This document shows positions 8,567 to 16,712 of a stretch of DNA of 64,000 nucleotides, one piece after another. The translations under genes and the position numbers were made by a program. The notes under the pieces are model-generated. The model was not told the DNA's origin, did not search any database, and worked only from the letters and a program-made list of their open reading frames with translations. Every line of letters starts with the position of its first letter. Position 1 is the stretch's first letter. This DNA comes from Mesorhizobium sp. BR1-1-16. Its GTDB lineage: Bacteria > Pseudomonadota > Alphaproteobacteria > Rhizobiales > Kaistiaceae. The DNA lies in assembly GCF_020165495.1 (NCBI RefSeq), contig NZ_JAIUIE010000006.1, positions 62,001-126,000 of the forward strand, written 5' to 3'.

Positions 8567-9310
8567 ATGACCTATTGCGTTGGAATTCTCGTGCGCGAGG
8601 GTCTCGTCATGATCGCCGACACCCGGACGAATGCCGGGCTCGACAACATCGCGACCTTCCGCAAACTGCACCTCTTCCAGAAGGAAGGTGACCGCGTCGT
8701 CGCGATCGCCACGGCCGGCAATCTCGCCGTCAGCCAGTCGGTGCTCAACCTGCTCAGCGAGGGCATCAAGAACCCCGAGACCGGCGAGATCGAAACCATC
8801 TATTCGATCCCGAGCATGTTCAAGGTGGCGCAGTTCATCGGCCGCGCCATTCGCGAGGTCTATCGCATCCACGGCAAGTCGATGGAGCAACAGGCGGCGA
8901 GCTTCGACGTCACCATGCTGCTCGGCGGTCAGGTGAAGGGCGGTCGTCTCAGGCTATTCATGATCTATTCGGCCGGCAATTTCATCGAGGCGACGAGCGA
9001 CACGCCCTATCTGCAGATCGGCGAGCACAAATATGGCAAACCGATCCTCGATCGCGCGGTCACGAGCGAGACGAGCCTCCAGGAGGCGTTGAAGCTCGGT
9101 CTCGTCTCGATGGATTCGACCATCCGCTCCAATCTCGGCGTTGGCATGCCGGTCGATGTCGCCACGATCCGCCGCGACGCGATCGAAGTCGACGTCCTGC
9201 ACCGGATCGATCGCAACGACGAATATTTCCTCGATCTGCGTGAGCGCTGGTCAGCGGCGCTGCGTGCCGCGCATCAGGCGATCCCTGCCCCGCCCTATGG
9301 TCGCGACTGA
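8567..9310 (+). CDS. Anbu (bacterial proteasome-like hydrolase)
   Basis: The 247-residue product begins MTYCVGI, which places Thr2 as the N-terminal nucleophile after Met removal. ADTRTNAGLDN with Asp18, and the FRKL segment with Lys33, match the Ntn-hydrolase active-site region. The sequence is a single proteasome-type domain with SVLNLLSEG, an AREVYRIHG-like helix and MLLGGQ. Anbu proteins form open ring or lock-washer assemblies, and their substrates are uncertain. Placement directly behind ATP-grasp, alpha-E and transglutaminase-fold genes is the classic context. That context suggests making and removing a peptide or amide modification. Confidence 0.88.
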   Translation: MTYCVGILVREGLVMIADTRTNAGLDNIATFRKLHLFQKEGDRVVAIATAGNLAVSQSVLNLLSEGIKNPETGEIETIYSIPSMFKVAQFIGRAIREVYRIHGKSMEQQAASFDVTMLLGGQVKGGRLRLFMIYSAGNFIEATSDTPYLQIGEHKYGKPILDRAVTSETSLQEALKLGLVSMDSTIRSNLGVGMPVDVATIRRDAIEVDVLHRIDRNDEYFLDLRERWSAALRAAHQAIPAPPYGRD

Positions 9311-9335
9311 TCGAAGCGCGCCGACCCCTCAAGAA

Positions 9336-9368
9336 ATCGGGTTGCCGGCCTGGAGCCAGCAACCCGAT
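9336..9368. terminator. Stem-loop between Anbu and usg
   Basis: Ten-base perfect arms ATCGGGTTGC and GCAACCCGAT enclose a 13-base loop with a further GGC/GCC pairing. It lies between the convergent stops of Anbu and usg. The right side has no U-tract. The minus-strand side has only TTCTTG, so it is a weak or bidirectional terminator candidate. Confidence 0.5.
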
Positions 9369-9412
9369 CCATCCGGTGCCGTGCAACGGGAGGAACCTGC
9401 GGCGCCGGCAGT

Positions 9413-9679
9413 CTAGTTGAGCGCGTATTCCGACGAAGCGATCCGCATCTCGGCGGCACTGATGACGCCATGATGCGCGACCTTGACCGAATGCAGCGGC
9501 CCCTCGATCTCCCGCTTCCAGAAGTCGAGGAAACGGTTGAGCTCGGGAAACTCCGGGGCGAGATCATAATCCTGCCAGACATAGGTTTGTAGCAACGCGG
9601 GATGATCAGGCAGGCGGTAGAGAATTCGGGCCGTGGTCAGACCGTAGCCCTGAAGCTGACGCAACAACGATGAAGGCAT
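9413..9679 (-). CDS. usg: Usg family protein
   Basis: The 88-residue protein shows the hallmark alphaproteobacterial Usg blocks: LQGYGLTTARILYRLPDHP, LLQTYVWQDYDLAPEFPEL and FWKREIEGPLHSVKVAH. The name comes from its original position next to trpF in Caulobacter. No enzymatic role is known. ATG at 9679 is preferred because GAGG lies five bases upstream, although an in-frame GTG two codons earlier is possible. It is convergent with Anbu and stands alone. The family is largely restricted to Alphaproteobacteria, which helps place the organism. Confidence 0.88.
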   Translation of the reverse strand: MPSSLLRQLQGYGLTTARILYRLPDHPALLQTYVWQDYDLAPEFPELNRFLDFWKREIEGPLHSVKVAHHGVISAAEMRIASSEYALN

Positions 9680-9877
9680 GGACACCTCGACATTGCGATT
9701 TCACGACGTCCTGGGAGGGACACTGAAATCGTGTCGCAGGGGGGCCTTGATTTCAACTGCACATTCGACGATTGTTCTGCTGAATCAATATTTTAGCAGC
9801 ATAGGCGGCTGAGTGCTGCCAACCGGCCGGCGAACCCATCTTTACTGCAGCGCGCGTCGCCCAGACGGACAGCCAAA

Positions 9878-10486
9878 CTAGAGCGCGTCAGGCAGCAACC
9901 GCCCGCCTGCCGCCTTGACGGCCTCCGGCGTGTCTAGGTCTCGGCTCACGCCCTCGCCAGCCGCAACCTCGATGACCTCCGTTGCGTGCGTCACAATGAG
10001 ATCGCGGGCGCCTTTGTCGCCCTCGATCGCCATCAGCGCGGTGAAGAACCGACGCGGCCACAGCACGGGATTGCCGCGGCGGCCCTCGTGAACCGGCGCG
10101 ATGATTGCGGTGCGGCCTGACGTCTCGAAAACATCGATGATCCGGTCAATGGTCTCGGCATCCATGAAAGGCATATCGCCAAGAAGGATCAGCGCAGCAT
10201 CGATGTCCGCGCCGAGGGAGGCGATGCCGGCCCGGAGCGATGTCGCCATCCCCCGAGCAAAATTCGGATTGTGAACCTCGGCGCTATCCAGTCCAGCAAG
10301 CGCTGCCGTTATAGCCTCGCGTCGATGGCCGGTGACGACGATGACCGGCCGCGCACGGCTCGCCAGCGCGGTTCCGGTGACACGTCGGATCATGCTGGTG
10401 CCGTCGATCTCGGCGAGCAGCTTGTTCGGGCCGCCCATGCGGCGCCCCTCGCCGGCCGCGAGGATGACGGCTGCGACGCCGCTCAC
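9878..10486 (-). CDS. MobA-like nucleotidyltransferase (molybdopterin cytidylyl/guanylyl transfer)
   Basis: The 202-residue protein has the nucleotide-binding start AAVILAAGEGRRMGGPNKLL, then LLGDMPFMD with the metal-binding Asp region, and RRGNPVLWPRRFF. These are typical of MobA/MocA-type transferases that add CMP or GMP to molybdopterin. It overlaps the preceding XdhC-type gene by four bases (ATGA), so all three genes are probably translated together. The context suggests maturation of a cytidylated Mo cofactor for a xanthine-dehydrogenase or CO-dehydrogenase family enzyme. No such enzyme is encoded in this window. Confidence 0.83.
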   Translation of the reverse strand: MSGVAAVILAAGEGRRMGGPNKLLAEIDGTSMIRRVTGTALASRARPVIVVTGHRREAITAALAGLDSAEVHNPNFARGMATSLRAGIASLGADIDAALILLGDMPFMDAETIDRIIDVFETSGRTAIIAPVHEGRRGNPVLWPRRFFTALMAIEGDKGARDLIVTHATEVIEVAAGEGVSRDLDTPEAVKAAGGRLLPDAL

Positions 10487-11175
10487 GCGCTCGCTCCGCG
10501 CCGCCGCAGCGCCTCGACCACTTCGGCAAGGATCGAGACCGCTATCTCGGCCGGCGATTGCGCGCCGATATCGAGCCCGATCGGCGCACGGATGCGTGCA
10601 GAATCAAAATGCTCGATGCCAAGCTGCGCGAGCCGATCGAGGCGCTTTGCATGCGTCTTTCGGCTGCCGAGCGCGCCGACATAGAAGCAGCCCGCTCGCA
10701 GCGCATCTGCCAGCGGCTGGTCATCGATCTTGGGATCGTGGGTCACAGCCGCGAGAGCCGTGAAGACATCGAGCGGCGCTTTCGCCAGCACCTCCTCCGG
10801 CCAGGCGGGAAAGAGTCGCGCCCCGGGAAAGCGACCCACGGACGCGAAAGCGGTGCGCGGATCGATGATCGTGACGTCGAGGCCGGCAATTTCGGCCATC
10901 GGCGCCAGCGCTTGGGCGATATGCACCGCGCCGATGACGACAAGGCGCGGAGACGGAAGCCGAACGGTCAGCATTACGCGGCCCGTCGCCGTCTCGATGA
11001 GGCCCGAACGGCCGGATCGGAAACGCGCAGTGATTTCCTCGCCCAGCGGATCGCCCTCGATCGCATCCGTCTCGAAGACCACGCGGCCGTCGCCGCCCTC
11101 AAGATCCGTGACGAGAATGACGGCGCGGCGTTCGCGGCCGGCCTCGGCGAGGGCAGCAAGTACGGGCGCACGCAT
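10483..11175 (-). CDS. XdhC/CoxI family protein, C-terminal-domain type
   Basis: The 230-residue protein corresponds to the Rossmann-type half of XdhC. RLVVIGAVHIAQALAPMAE resembles a dinucleotide fold, followed by VTIIDPRTAFA, the AVTHDPKIDDQPL block and YVGALGSRKTHAKR. XdhC proteins insert or stabilise sulfurated Mo cofactor in molybdenum hydroxylases. ATG at 11175 overlaps the stop of the upstream gene in TGATG, so translational coupling is likely and the longer upstream frame is not used. XdhC is one chain in many bacteria; here its halves are separate genes. Confidence 0.83.
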   Translation of the reverse strand: MRAPVLAALAEAGRERRAVILVTDLEGGDGRVVFETDAIEGDPLGEEITARFRSGRSGLIETATGRVMLTVRLPSPRLVVIGAVHIAQALAPMAEIAGLDVTIIDPRTAFASVGRFPGARLFPAWPEEVLAKAPLDVFTALAAVTHDPKIDDQPLADALRAGCFYVGALGSRKTHAKRLDRLAQLGIEHFDSARIRAPIGLDIGAQSPAEIAVSILAEVVEALRRRGASA

Positions 11176-11516
11176 CAGACGACGGTCTCGACATAGATGG
11201 CGATACGGCCTCCACAGGAAAGTCCGACCTGCCACGCCGTCTCATCGGCGACGCCGAATTCGAGGAGCCGCGGCCGCCCGTTCGCGATCACATCCGCCGC
11301 CTCTGCCACGACCGCGCCCTCGACGCAGCCGCCGGAGACCGAGCCTTCGAAGGCGCCGTCGGCATCGACGACCAGCTGGCTGCCGACCGGCCGCGGCGCC
11401 GACCCCCAGGTCTCGATCACGGTCGCGATCGCAATGCGCCGCCCTTTCTGCAACCATTGCTCGGCAATGGCGATCACGTCGCGGTCGGCGGGCGTGTCGG
11501 ATTGGGTTCTGGACAT
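11175..11516 (-). CDS. XdhC/CoxI family protein, N-terminal-domain type
   Basis: The 113-residue protein is the N-terminal half of the XdhC/CoxI fold: VIETWGSAPRPVGSQLVV, then GSVSGGCVEGAVV with the conserved Gly-Gly-Cys, and VGLSCGGRIAIYVE with a second Cys. These two Cys-containing motifs are the family signature. The start at 11516 has a GGAG site; the frame stays open upstream, but that part is antisense to the hydrolase gene and has no family similarity. It is the first gene of the coupled three-gene Mo-cofactor maturation unit. Confidence 0.82.
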   Translation of the reverse strand: MSRTQSDTPADRDVIAIAEQWLQKGRRIAIATVIETWGSAPRPVGSQLVVDADGAFEGSVSGGCVEGAVVAEAADVIANGRPRLLEFGVADETAWQVGLSCGGRIAIYVETVV

Positions 11517-11723
11517 GAAATGCTCCGCTTCTCCAACAAGGAGGTATCGATCGTCATCGATTGAGGTAGCCGCAGCGCCATATGGGGGGCCAGTCGAGGC
11601 TGGTCGGGGCATGTTCGAACCGCCGTCTCGGTTATATAGGTTGACGCCGACCCCGACCATGATGAGATGATTCCGACCGGCGAAACGCCATGGCGGAATC
11701 GGGGCAGCGGCAAGGACAGGGTA

Positions 11724-12509
11724 ATGCCACGCATTGCGATGGACGATGGGATTGAACTCTATGTCGAGGCCGATCCGGATAACGGTAAACCACCGCTGCT
11801 GTTCCTGAACGCGCTGGGCGCCGACCACACGATGTGGGACGGACAGATGCCGCGATTTCGCGAGCATTTCCGCATCGTCCGCTTCGACGACCGCGGTCAC
11901 GGCCAGTCGGAGCCGCCCGAGACCTCCTACACGATCGACCGGCTGGGGCGCGATGCACGCGGCGTTCTGGAGTCGCTCGGCATCGATGTGGCGCATGTCG
12001 TCGGACTGTCGAAGGGGGGCATGACGGCGGCATGGCTCGGAATCAACGCAGCCGAGCATGTCGAGAAGCTCGTGATCATCTCGTCCTCGCCACATCTTGC
12101 GCCGCGCGAAGTCTGGGAGGGCCGGGCCCAGACGGCCCGGAATGAAGGCGTGGAGGCTCTGGTCGACGCTGTCGTCGGGCGCTGGTTCACGGAGGCCTTC
12201 CGCACGCGCCATCCGGAAGTTTGCGCGCGCATCAGAGCGATGATCCTGACGGCCTCGGATGAGGGCTATGCCGCTTGCTGCGAAGCGCTGGCGGAGATGG
12301 ACCTTCGCGACGACCTCGAACTCATCCCCGTTCCGACGCTCGCCATCTGCGGCGATTCGGACGCGGCGACACCGATCGCCAAGACGCGGGAGTGGGTATC
12401 CTCGATCGAGGGCGCGCGCCTCGAAGTGATCGGCAAGGCTGCCCATCTCGTCAATGTCGAGCAAAGCGCGGCCTTCGACGATCTGGTGCTGGAGTTTCTC
12501 CTGAAGTAG
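11724..12509 (+). CDS. Alpha/beta-hydrolase, 3-oxoadipate enol-lactonase-like
   Basis: The 261-residue protein resembles PcaD: LLFLNALGADHTMWDGQ, RFDDRGHGQSEPP and the nucleophile elbow GLSKGG with its Ser. The acid is expected in CGDSDAATP and the catalytic His in KAAHLVNVEQ. Enol-lactonases convert 3-oxoadipate enol-lactone to 3-oxoadipate in the beta-ketoadipate pathway. No other pca gene is nearby, so another ester or lactone substrate is possible. A GGACAGG site precedes ATG at 11724. It is divergent from the xdhC-type genes. Confidence 0.78.
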   Translation: MPRIAMDDGIELYVEADPDNGKPPLLFLNALGADHTMWDGQMPRFREHFRIVRFDDRGHGQSEPPETSYTIDRLGRDARGVLESLGIDVAHVVGLSKGGMTAAWLGINAAEHVEKLVIISSSPHLAPREVWEGRAQTARNEGVEALVDAVVGRWFTEAFRTRHPEVCARIRAMILTASDEGYAACCEALAEMDLRDDLELIPVPTLAICGDSDAATPIAKTREWVSSIEGARLEVIGKAAHLVNVEQSAAFDDLVLEFLLK

Positions 12510-12537
12510 CCAGACCGCGGAAACCGCAGCGGCATTT

Positions 12538-13218
12538 TCAAGCCGGAGGCGGCGCCTCGTGCATCCCGACATCGGGATGCACGTGAAGGAGATACGGCGA
12601 GAGGGCATGCCGCTTTGGCAGGCCCATCACATGCCAGACGACCTGATAGGCCGCCTGCCAAGCTTCTTCCGAACTCGGCCCCTGCGTATCCTTATCGCCA
12701 GTGAAATTGACCAATACCAGCCAGGCATCGACGCCGTGCCGGCGCAGGAAGTCGAGATAGGCGATACGGTTGGCGAACTGATAGAAGTGCCCCGTCCATG
12801 GCGCCCGCTGCGGGGAAGCCTTGAGCCGCGTTGCAAGCTCGTCGAAAACGGCGTCGACCCGCACACGCGTCGCCTCGCCCACGGCTGTAGCCGGCGAAAA
12901 CAATTCAGCGATCTGCGCTTTCGCCTCGACGAGCACTACGGCGCCGGTGTCGGTTTTCCCGAGCGCGTCCCATTGCGGCCCGCGCGCCGGCCAGAAATTC
13001 TGCAGCGCATCGGCAAGATGAAGTTGGCCCAGCAGGCCGAGGCAGGCCTCGTCGCGATATTCCGCATAGGCATCGGCAGCAAGTGGTGAATGCCAGCGGA
13101 GATCATTTCCGCCCGTTGCCGCGAGGATGGGCGCACCAAGCGTCGGCCATTGCTCGGCGACAGCGCGCTGAATCCATTTGAGGCTGCCTCGGCGGCCTTG
13201 CGGCTGTTCAATCCTCAT
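12538..13218 (-). CDS. Uncharacterised protein with a PD-(D/E)XK-like motif
   Basis: This 226-residue protein starts at MRIEQPQGRRGSLKWIQRAV, which seems conserved in similar hypothetical proteins; two upstream in-frame starts (13224, 13299) cannot be excluded because no clear ribosome site is visible. The segment TDTGAVVLVEAKA (Asp90, Glu98, Lys100) fits the D-x(n)-E-x-K core of the restriction-endonuclease fold, with a strand before it. No DNA-binding domain or methyltransferase partner is present. It could be a nuclease or an inactive fold member. The 3' coding end contains a 12-bp inverted repeat. Confidence 0.6.
   Translation of the reverse strand: MRIEQPQGRRGSLKWIQRAVAEQWPTLGAPILAATGGNDLRWHSPLAADAYAEYRDEACLGLLGQLHLADALQNFWPARGPQWDALGKTDTGAVVLVEAKAQIAELFSPATAVGEATRVRVDAVFDELATRLKASPQRAPWTGHFYQFANRIAYLDFLRRHGVDAWLVLVNFTGDKDTQGPSSEEAWQAAYQVVWHVMGLPKRHALSPYLLHVHPDVGMHEAPPPA
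12558..12583. repeat. Inverted repeat inside the 3' coding end of the nuclease-fold candidate
   Basis: Twelve-base arms CGTGCATCCCGA and TCGGGATGCACG are separated by two bases and would form a very stable cruciform or hairpin. The repeat encodes the VHPDVGMH part of the C-terminus. It lies close to the end of the convergent hydrolase gene and could help terminate that transcript. Confidence 0.5.
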
Positions 13219-13388
13219 GACCATGAACAATAGAGCGCCGCCCCGCCCGAGACCAGCCGGCAACCGCGATGAGCCGGCAAAAATATAAGGGACCCGCATG
13301 ATCGTCCCGTTTTGCGCTGTGTGAGAATTGACCCGCTGCGCCCCAGCGCCCTAATTCTCGGCCATCTTGCAGCGGAGGTGATTCGATC

Positions 13389-14393
13389 ATGGCGGTGCGA
13401 TCGGACAAGCGATCCTCACGGAGCGGACTGACCCGGCGCGCATTTGGCTTCGGCGCCGCTGCGATGGCTCTCATCCCTGCTGCGGCGAGCGCGGCCGAGG
13501 TGGAAGATGTCGCCGACATGAAGCCCGGCGACTTCACCTGGCATCCCGACCGGTCGCCGAACGGTCCGGTCGCGATCGTCGTCTCGATCCCGAATCAGAT
13601 GGTGTTCGTCTATCGCAACGGCATCCGCATCGGCGTTTCGACCTGTTCGACAGGCAAGGCTGGTCACGACACGCCGACCGGCGTCTTCACCATCCTGCAG
13701 AAGGATCGCACGCACCATTCGAGCCTCTACAACGAGGCTTCGATGCCCAACACAGAGCGGCTGACCTGGTCTGGCGTGGCGCTGCACGCGGGCGGCCTGC
13801 CCGGCTATCCCTCCTCGCATGGCTGCGTGCACCTGCCGCTGGCTTTCTCGTCGCTTCTCTACAGCGTCACGACGCTGGGAACGCCGGTGATCATCGCCGG
13901 TACGCATGACGAGCCGGTCGACGTCGGCCGCGATGGCCTCGTGCTGGCCGATATCGTCGCCGAGGAGGCCCGGACCGCTGCCGCCGTTGCCGAGCCGCAT
14001 GGCGCATCAGCAGCGGCTCCCGAGCAAGCCGTGTCGATCATCGTCTCCAGCGCGGACAAGCGCATCCTCGTGCTCGTCAATGGTGTTACTGCGGCTGACG
14101 GTCCGGCGCATTTCGATTTTCCGGACAAGCCGCTCGGCTCCTACACCTTCGTGCTCAATCGCTCGGATTCGCCCACTGGTGACCTGCGCTGGCACGCGAT
14201 CGGCTTCGATCGCGACAGCGCCGCGGCGGCCGATGCGCAGGGGACGTTGTTCCGCATTCATGCCGATCCGATGGTGACCGCAACCATCCAGTCGCTGATG
14301 AAGCCCGGCGACGTGCTCGTCACCACCGACCTGCCGCTTCATCCGGACGCGACGGGCAAGGATCTCGTCGTGATGAATTCAGCAATCAGCTGA
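13389..14393 (+). CDS. L,D-transpeptidase (YkuD domain), exported
   Basis: The 334-residue protein has a twin-arginine-like leader (TRRAFGFGAAAMALIPAAASA). A YkuD domain at about residues 60-170 carries the catalytic motif HAGGLPGYPSSHGCVHLP with His133, His144 and Cys146. Such enzymes cross-link peptidoglycan through 3-3 bonds or attach proteins to it in the periplasm. A second region at about 200-330 (IIVSSADKRILVLVNG) resembles a degenerate repeat of the same beta fold without the SHGC motif. A strong GGAGG site precedes the start. The gene stands alone between the nuclease-fold candidate and udg. Confidence 0.85.
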   Translation: MAVRSDKRSSRSGLTRRAFGFGAAAMALIPAAASAAEVEDVADMKPGDFTWHPDRSPNGPVAIVVSIPNQMVFVYRNGIRIGVSTCSTGKAGHDTPTGVFTILQKDRTHHSSLYNEASMPNTERLTWSGVALHAGGLPGYPSSHGCVHLPLAFSSLLYSVTTLGTPVIIAGTHDEPVDVGRDGLVLADIVAEEARTAAAVAEPHGASAAAPEQAVSIIVSSADKRILVLVNGVTAADGPAHFDFPDKPLGSYTFVLNRSDSPTGDLRWHAIGFDRDSAAAADAQGTLFRIHADPMVTATIQSLMKPGDVLVTTDLPLHPDATGKDLVVMNSAIS

Positions 14394-14448
14394 CCAAACG
14401 CCGGAAGGTCGCTTTGTCATTGACCGGCTCTGCCGGTAATGTTGGCGG

Positions 14449-15312
14449 ATGAGGATTGAGACAGACCCCGGCACGCTGACCGCCGACGCGCTTGCCGCGC
14501 TGATCGAATGGTATCAGGCAAACGGCGTCGATACGGCAATCGACGAGGTTGCGATCGATCGTTTCGCCGCGCCACCGCCCGAGCCGACCTCTGCTCCCGT
14601 ACCGCTCCCGGCCTTCGAATCATCCACGGCTGACGCGGCGGCATTCTCCGCCCGTTCGTCGGCCGCCGCGACGGCCTTCGCCCCTGCCCCGCCACGCGCG
14701 CCAGAAACGCCGGATACCGACATCGAGGCGGCACGGATCGCTGCGGCGTCGGCGCAGACGCTGGACGAACTGCGCGAGACGCTCGGCCGTTTCGAAGGCT
14801 GCTCCCTCCGCCTTACCGCCCGTTCGCTGGTGTTCGCCGACGGCAACCCGGCCGCCCGCGTCATGTTGGTCGGCGAGGCACCCGGCCGCGAGGAAGACCT
14901 GCAGGGCGTACCCTTTGTCGGCAGGTCGGGCCAGCTGCTCGACCGCATGCTCGCCGCCATAGGCCTTGATCGCGATCAGGTCTACATCGCCAATGTCGTG
15001 CCCTGGCGGCCGCCGGGCAACCGCACGCCGACGCCCGAGGAGACGGCAATCTGCCGGCCCTTCGTCAGGCGTCAGATCGCGCTGGTCGACCCGGATTTCC
15101 TGATCTGCCTCGGCGGCGCGGCGGCCAAGGAACTGCTCGATACCCGCGAGGGAATACTGCGCCTGCGCGGGCAATGGCTGGGTTTCGACACGGGCATGCG
15201 GACAATCCGCGCCATGGCGACGCTTCATCCAGCCTATCTGTTGCGCCAGCCGCTGCAGAAGCGGCTCGTATGGCGCGATCTTCTGGCGCTGAAGGCAGCC
15301 CTCGACACATAA
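14449..15312 (+). CDS. Uracil-DNA glycosylase family 4, Fe-S-cysteine-poor variant
   Basis: The 287-residue protein has an Ala/Pro-rich N-terminal extension of about 110 residues and then the family 4 core: [37 protein letters not shown] and HPAYLLR (His260). The enzyme removes uracil from DNA in base excision repair. Family 4 normally binds a 4Fe-4S cluster with four Cys. Here Cys118 and Cys202 occupy two positions, but the Cys of the usual KCRPPGNR loop is Trp186, and the first Cys near residue 115 is absent. Cluster binding is therefore doubtful. Similar PWRPPGNR forms seem common in Alphaproteobacteria. Confidence 0.84.
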   Translation: MRIETDPGTLTADALAALIEWYQANGVDTAIDEVAIDRFAAPPPEPTSAPVPLPAFESSTADAAAFSARSSAAATAFAPAPPRAPETPDTDIEAARIAAASAQTLDELRETLGRFEGCSLRLTARSLVFADGNPAARVMLVGEAPGREEDLQGVPFVGRSGQLLDRMLAAIGLDRDQVYIANVVPWRPPGNRTPTPEETAICRPFVRRQIALVDPDFLICLGGAAAKELLDTREGILRLRGQWLGFDTGMRTIRAMATLHPAYLLRQPLQKRLVWRDLLALKAALDT

Positions 15313-15458
15313 AAACGCGGAAAGCTTGGGATATCCGAGCGTTGAGCGTTCTGGTGACGAGATATTCACGATGACGCGCCATGATTTCGACATGGCACGG
15401 GTCAACAAGGTGGCCGAAGCAATTTCCGCGTCGCGGCTCCTCGGCATCGTCGATCATC

Positions 15459-16712
15459 ATGGCATCGCAGCTTGTTCCCGTCGCCGCGCTCCTCATGGGA
15501 TCGGCCCTTCTCCTTGTCGCAGGCGGGCTGCATGGATTGCTCCTTCCCATCCGCGGCTCGATCGAGGGATTCACGACGACCGAACTCGGCCTGATCGGCA
15601 CGGGCTGGGCCATCGGCTTCGTCGCGGGCTGCCTCGTCGTGCCGCGCATCGTCCGACGCGTCGGCCATGTGCGCGCCTATGGCGTGATGGCCTCGATTGC
15701 CAGCGTCGTCATCCTGCTGAACCTTCTCTATGTCTCACCGATCGCCTGGATCACGCTCAGGGCCTTTTCCGGTTTCTGCTTCGCCGGCGCGGCGATGATC
15801 GTCGAAAGCTGGCTCAACGAGCGGGCGACGCGTGAAAACCGCGGCACGATCTTCTCGGTCTATCAGATGGTGAATTTCGCCGCCTCGACGGCCGGTCAGC
15901 TGCTGATCACCACGGGCTCGACCCAGGGCTACGAGTTCTTCGTCCTCGGCGCGATCTTCTATTCGCTGGCGATCCTGCCTTCCGCCCTTTCGACGGCGCA
16001 GACCCCGCGCCCGCTCAAGACCACCAAGCTTGACCTCCGCCGCCTGTTCGTGAACTCGCCCGTCTCGGCGGTCGGCTGCTTCATCATTGGGATGGTGAAC
16101 GGCGCCTTCGGCACGCTTGGCGCCGTCTACGGTCAGAAGATCGGCCTGCCGACCAGCGCGATTGCCCTCGTGATGAGTGGCGCCGTGCTCGGGGGCGCAA
16201 TCACGCAGGTCCCGCTCGGCCGCCTGTCAGACAGGATCGACCGCCGCTATGTGCTGATCGGCGTCTCGTTCGCAGCCATCATCATGAGCGGAACGATCAG
16301 CCTCCTCAATCCGAACAGCGCTATGGTGGTCATCGCCCTGGTCGCAGGATTTGGCGGCATGATCTATCCGATGTACGGCCTCGCCGTCGCCCACGCCAAC
16401 GACTATGCAGCGCCGGATGATTTCGTGAAGATCGCCAGCGGCCTGCTGCTGATGTCCGGCATCGGCACGATGATCGGCCCGATCGTCGCCGCCTTTGCGA
16501 TGGAATGGGTCGGGCCGCAGGGCCTGTTCACCTTCTGCGGGCTGATGCATGCCAGCCTTATCGCCTATATTTTCTTCCGCCTGAGCCGCCGCCCCGCCGT
16601 CGCCGACGTGCCGCGCGACGCCTATCAGCCGATGCCGCCCCTGCGCGATGCGACGCCCGAGACGATCGCACTCGACCCACGCGCCTCGGAAGGCAAGCAA
16701 GCTTCCGTTTGA
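15459..16712 (+). CDS. MFS transporter
   Basis: The 418-residue product starts at MASQLVPVAALLMG, where the first membrane helix begins; upstream codons in the frame are polar and look non-coding. Twelve hydrophobic segments are recognisable. Major-facilitator loop signatures appear as GWAIGFVAGCLVVPRIVRRVGH (written here in parts: GWAIGF, then PRIVRRVGH) and GRLSDRIDRRYVLIG. A central loop near TPRPLKTTKLDLRR divides the two halves. The substrate is not deducible, and distant similarity to YcaD-type permeases is possible. It lies 146 bases after the glycosylase gene in the same direction. Confidence 0.8.
   Translation: MASQLVPVAALLMGSALLLVAGGLHGLLLPIRGSIEGFTTTELGLIGTGWAIGFVAGCLVVPRIVRRVGHVRAYGVMASIASVVILLNLLYVSPIAWITLRAFSGFCFAGAAMIVESWLNERATRENRGTIFSVYQMVNFAASTAGQLLITTGSTQGYEFFVLGAIFYSLAILPSALSTAQTPRPLKTTKLDLRRLFVNSPVSAVGCFIIGMVNGAFGTLGAVYGQKIGLPTSAIALVMSGAVLGGAITQVPLGRLSDRIDRRYVLIGVSFAAIIMSGTISLLNPNSAMVVIALVAGFGGMIYPMYGLAVAHANDYAAPDDFVKIASGLLLMSGIGTMIGPIVAAFAMEWVGPQGLFTFCGLMHASLIAYIFFRLSRRPAVADVPRDAYQPMPPLRDATPETIALDPRASEGKQASV

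Noticed and set aside
11517-12608. N-terminal extension of the XdhC N-domain gene
   Set aside because: It runs antisense to the hydrolase gene; the short form has the full domain and a GGAG site.
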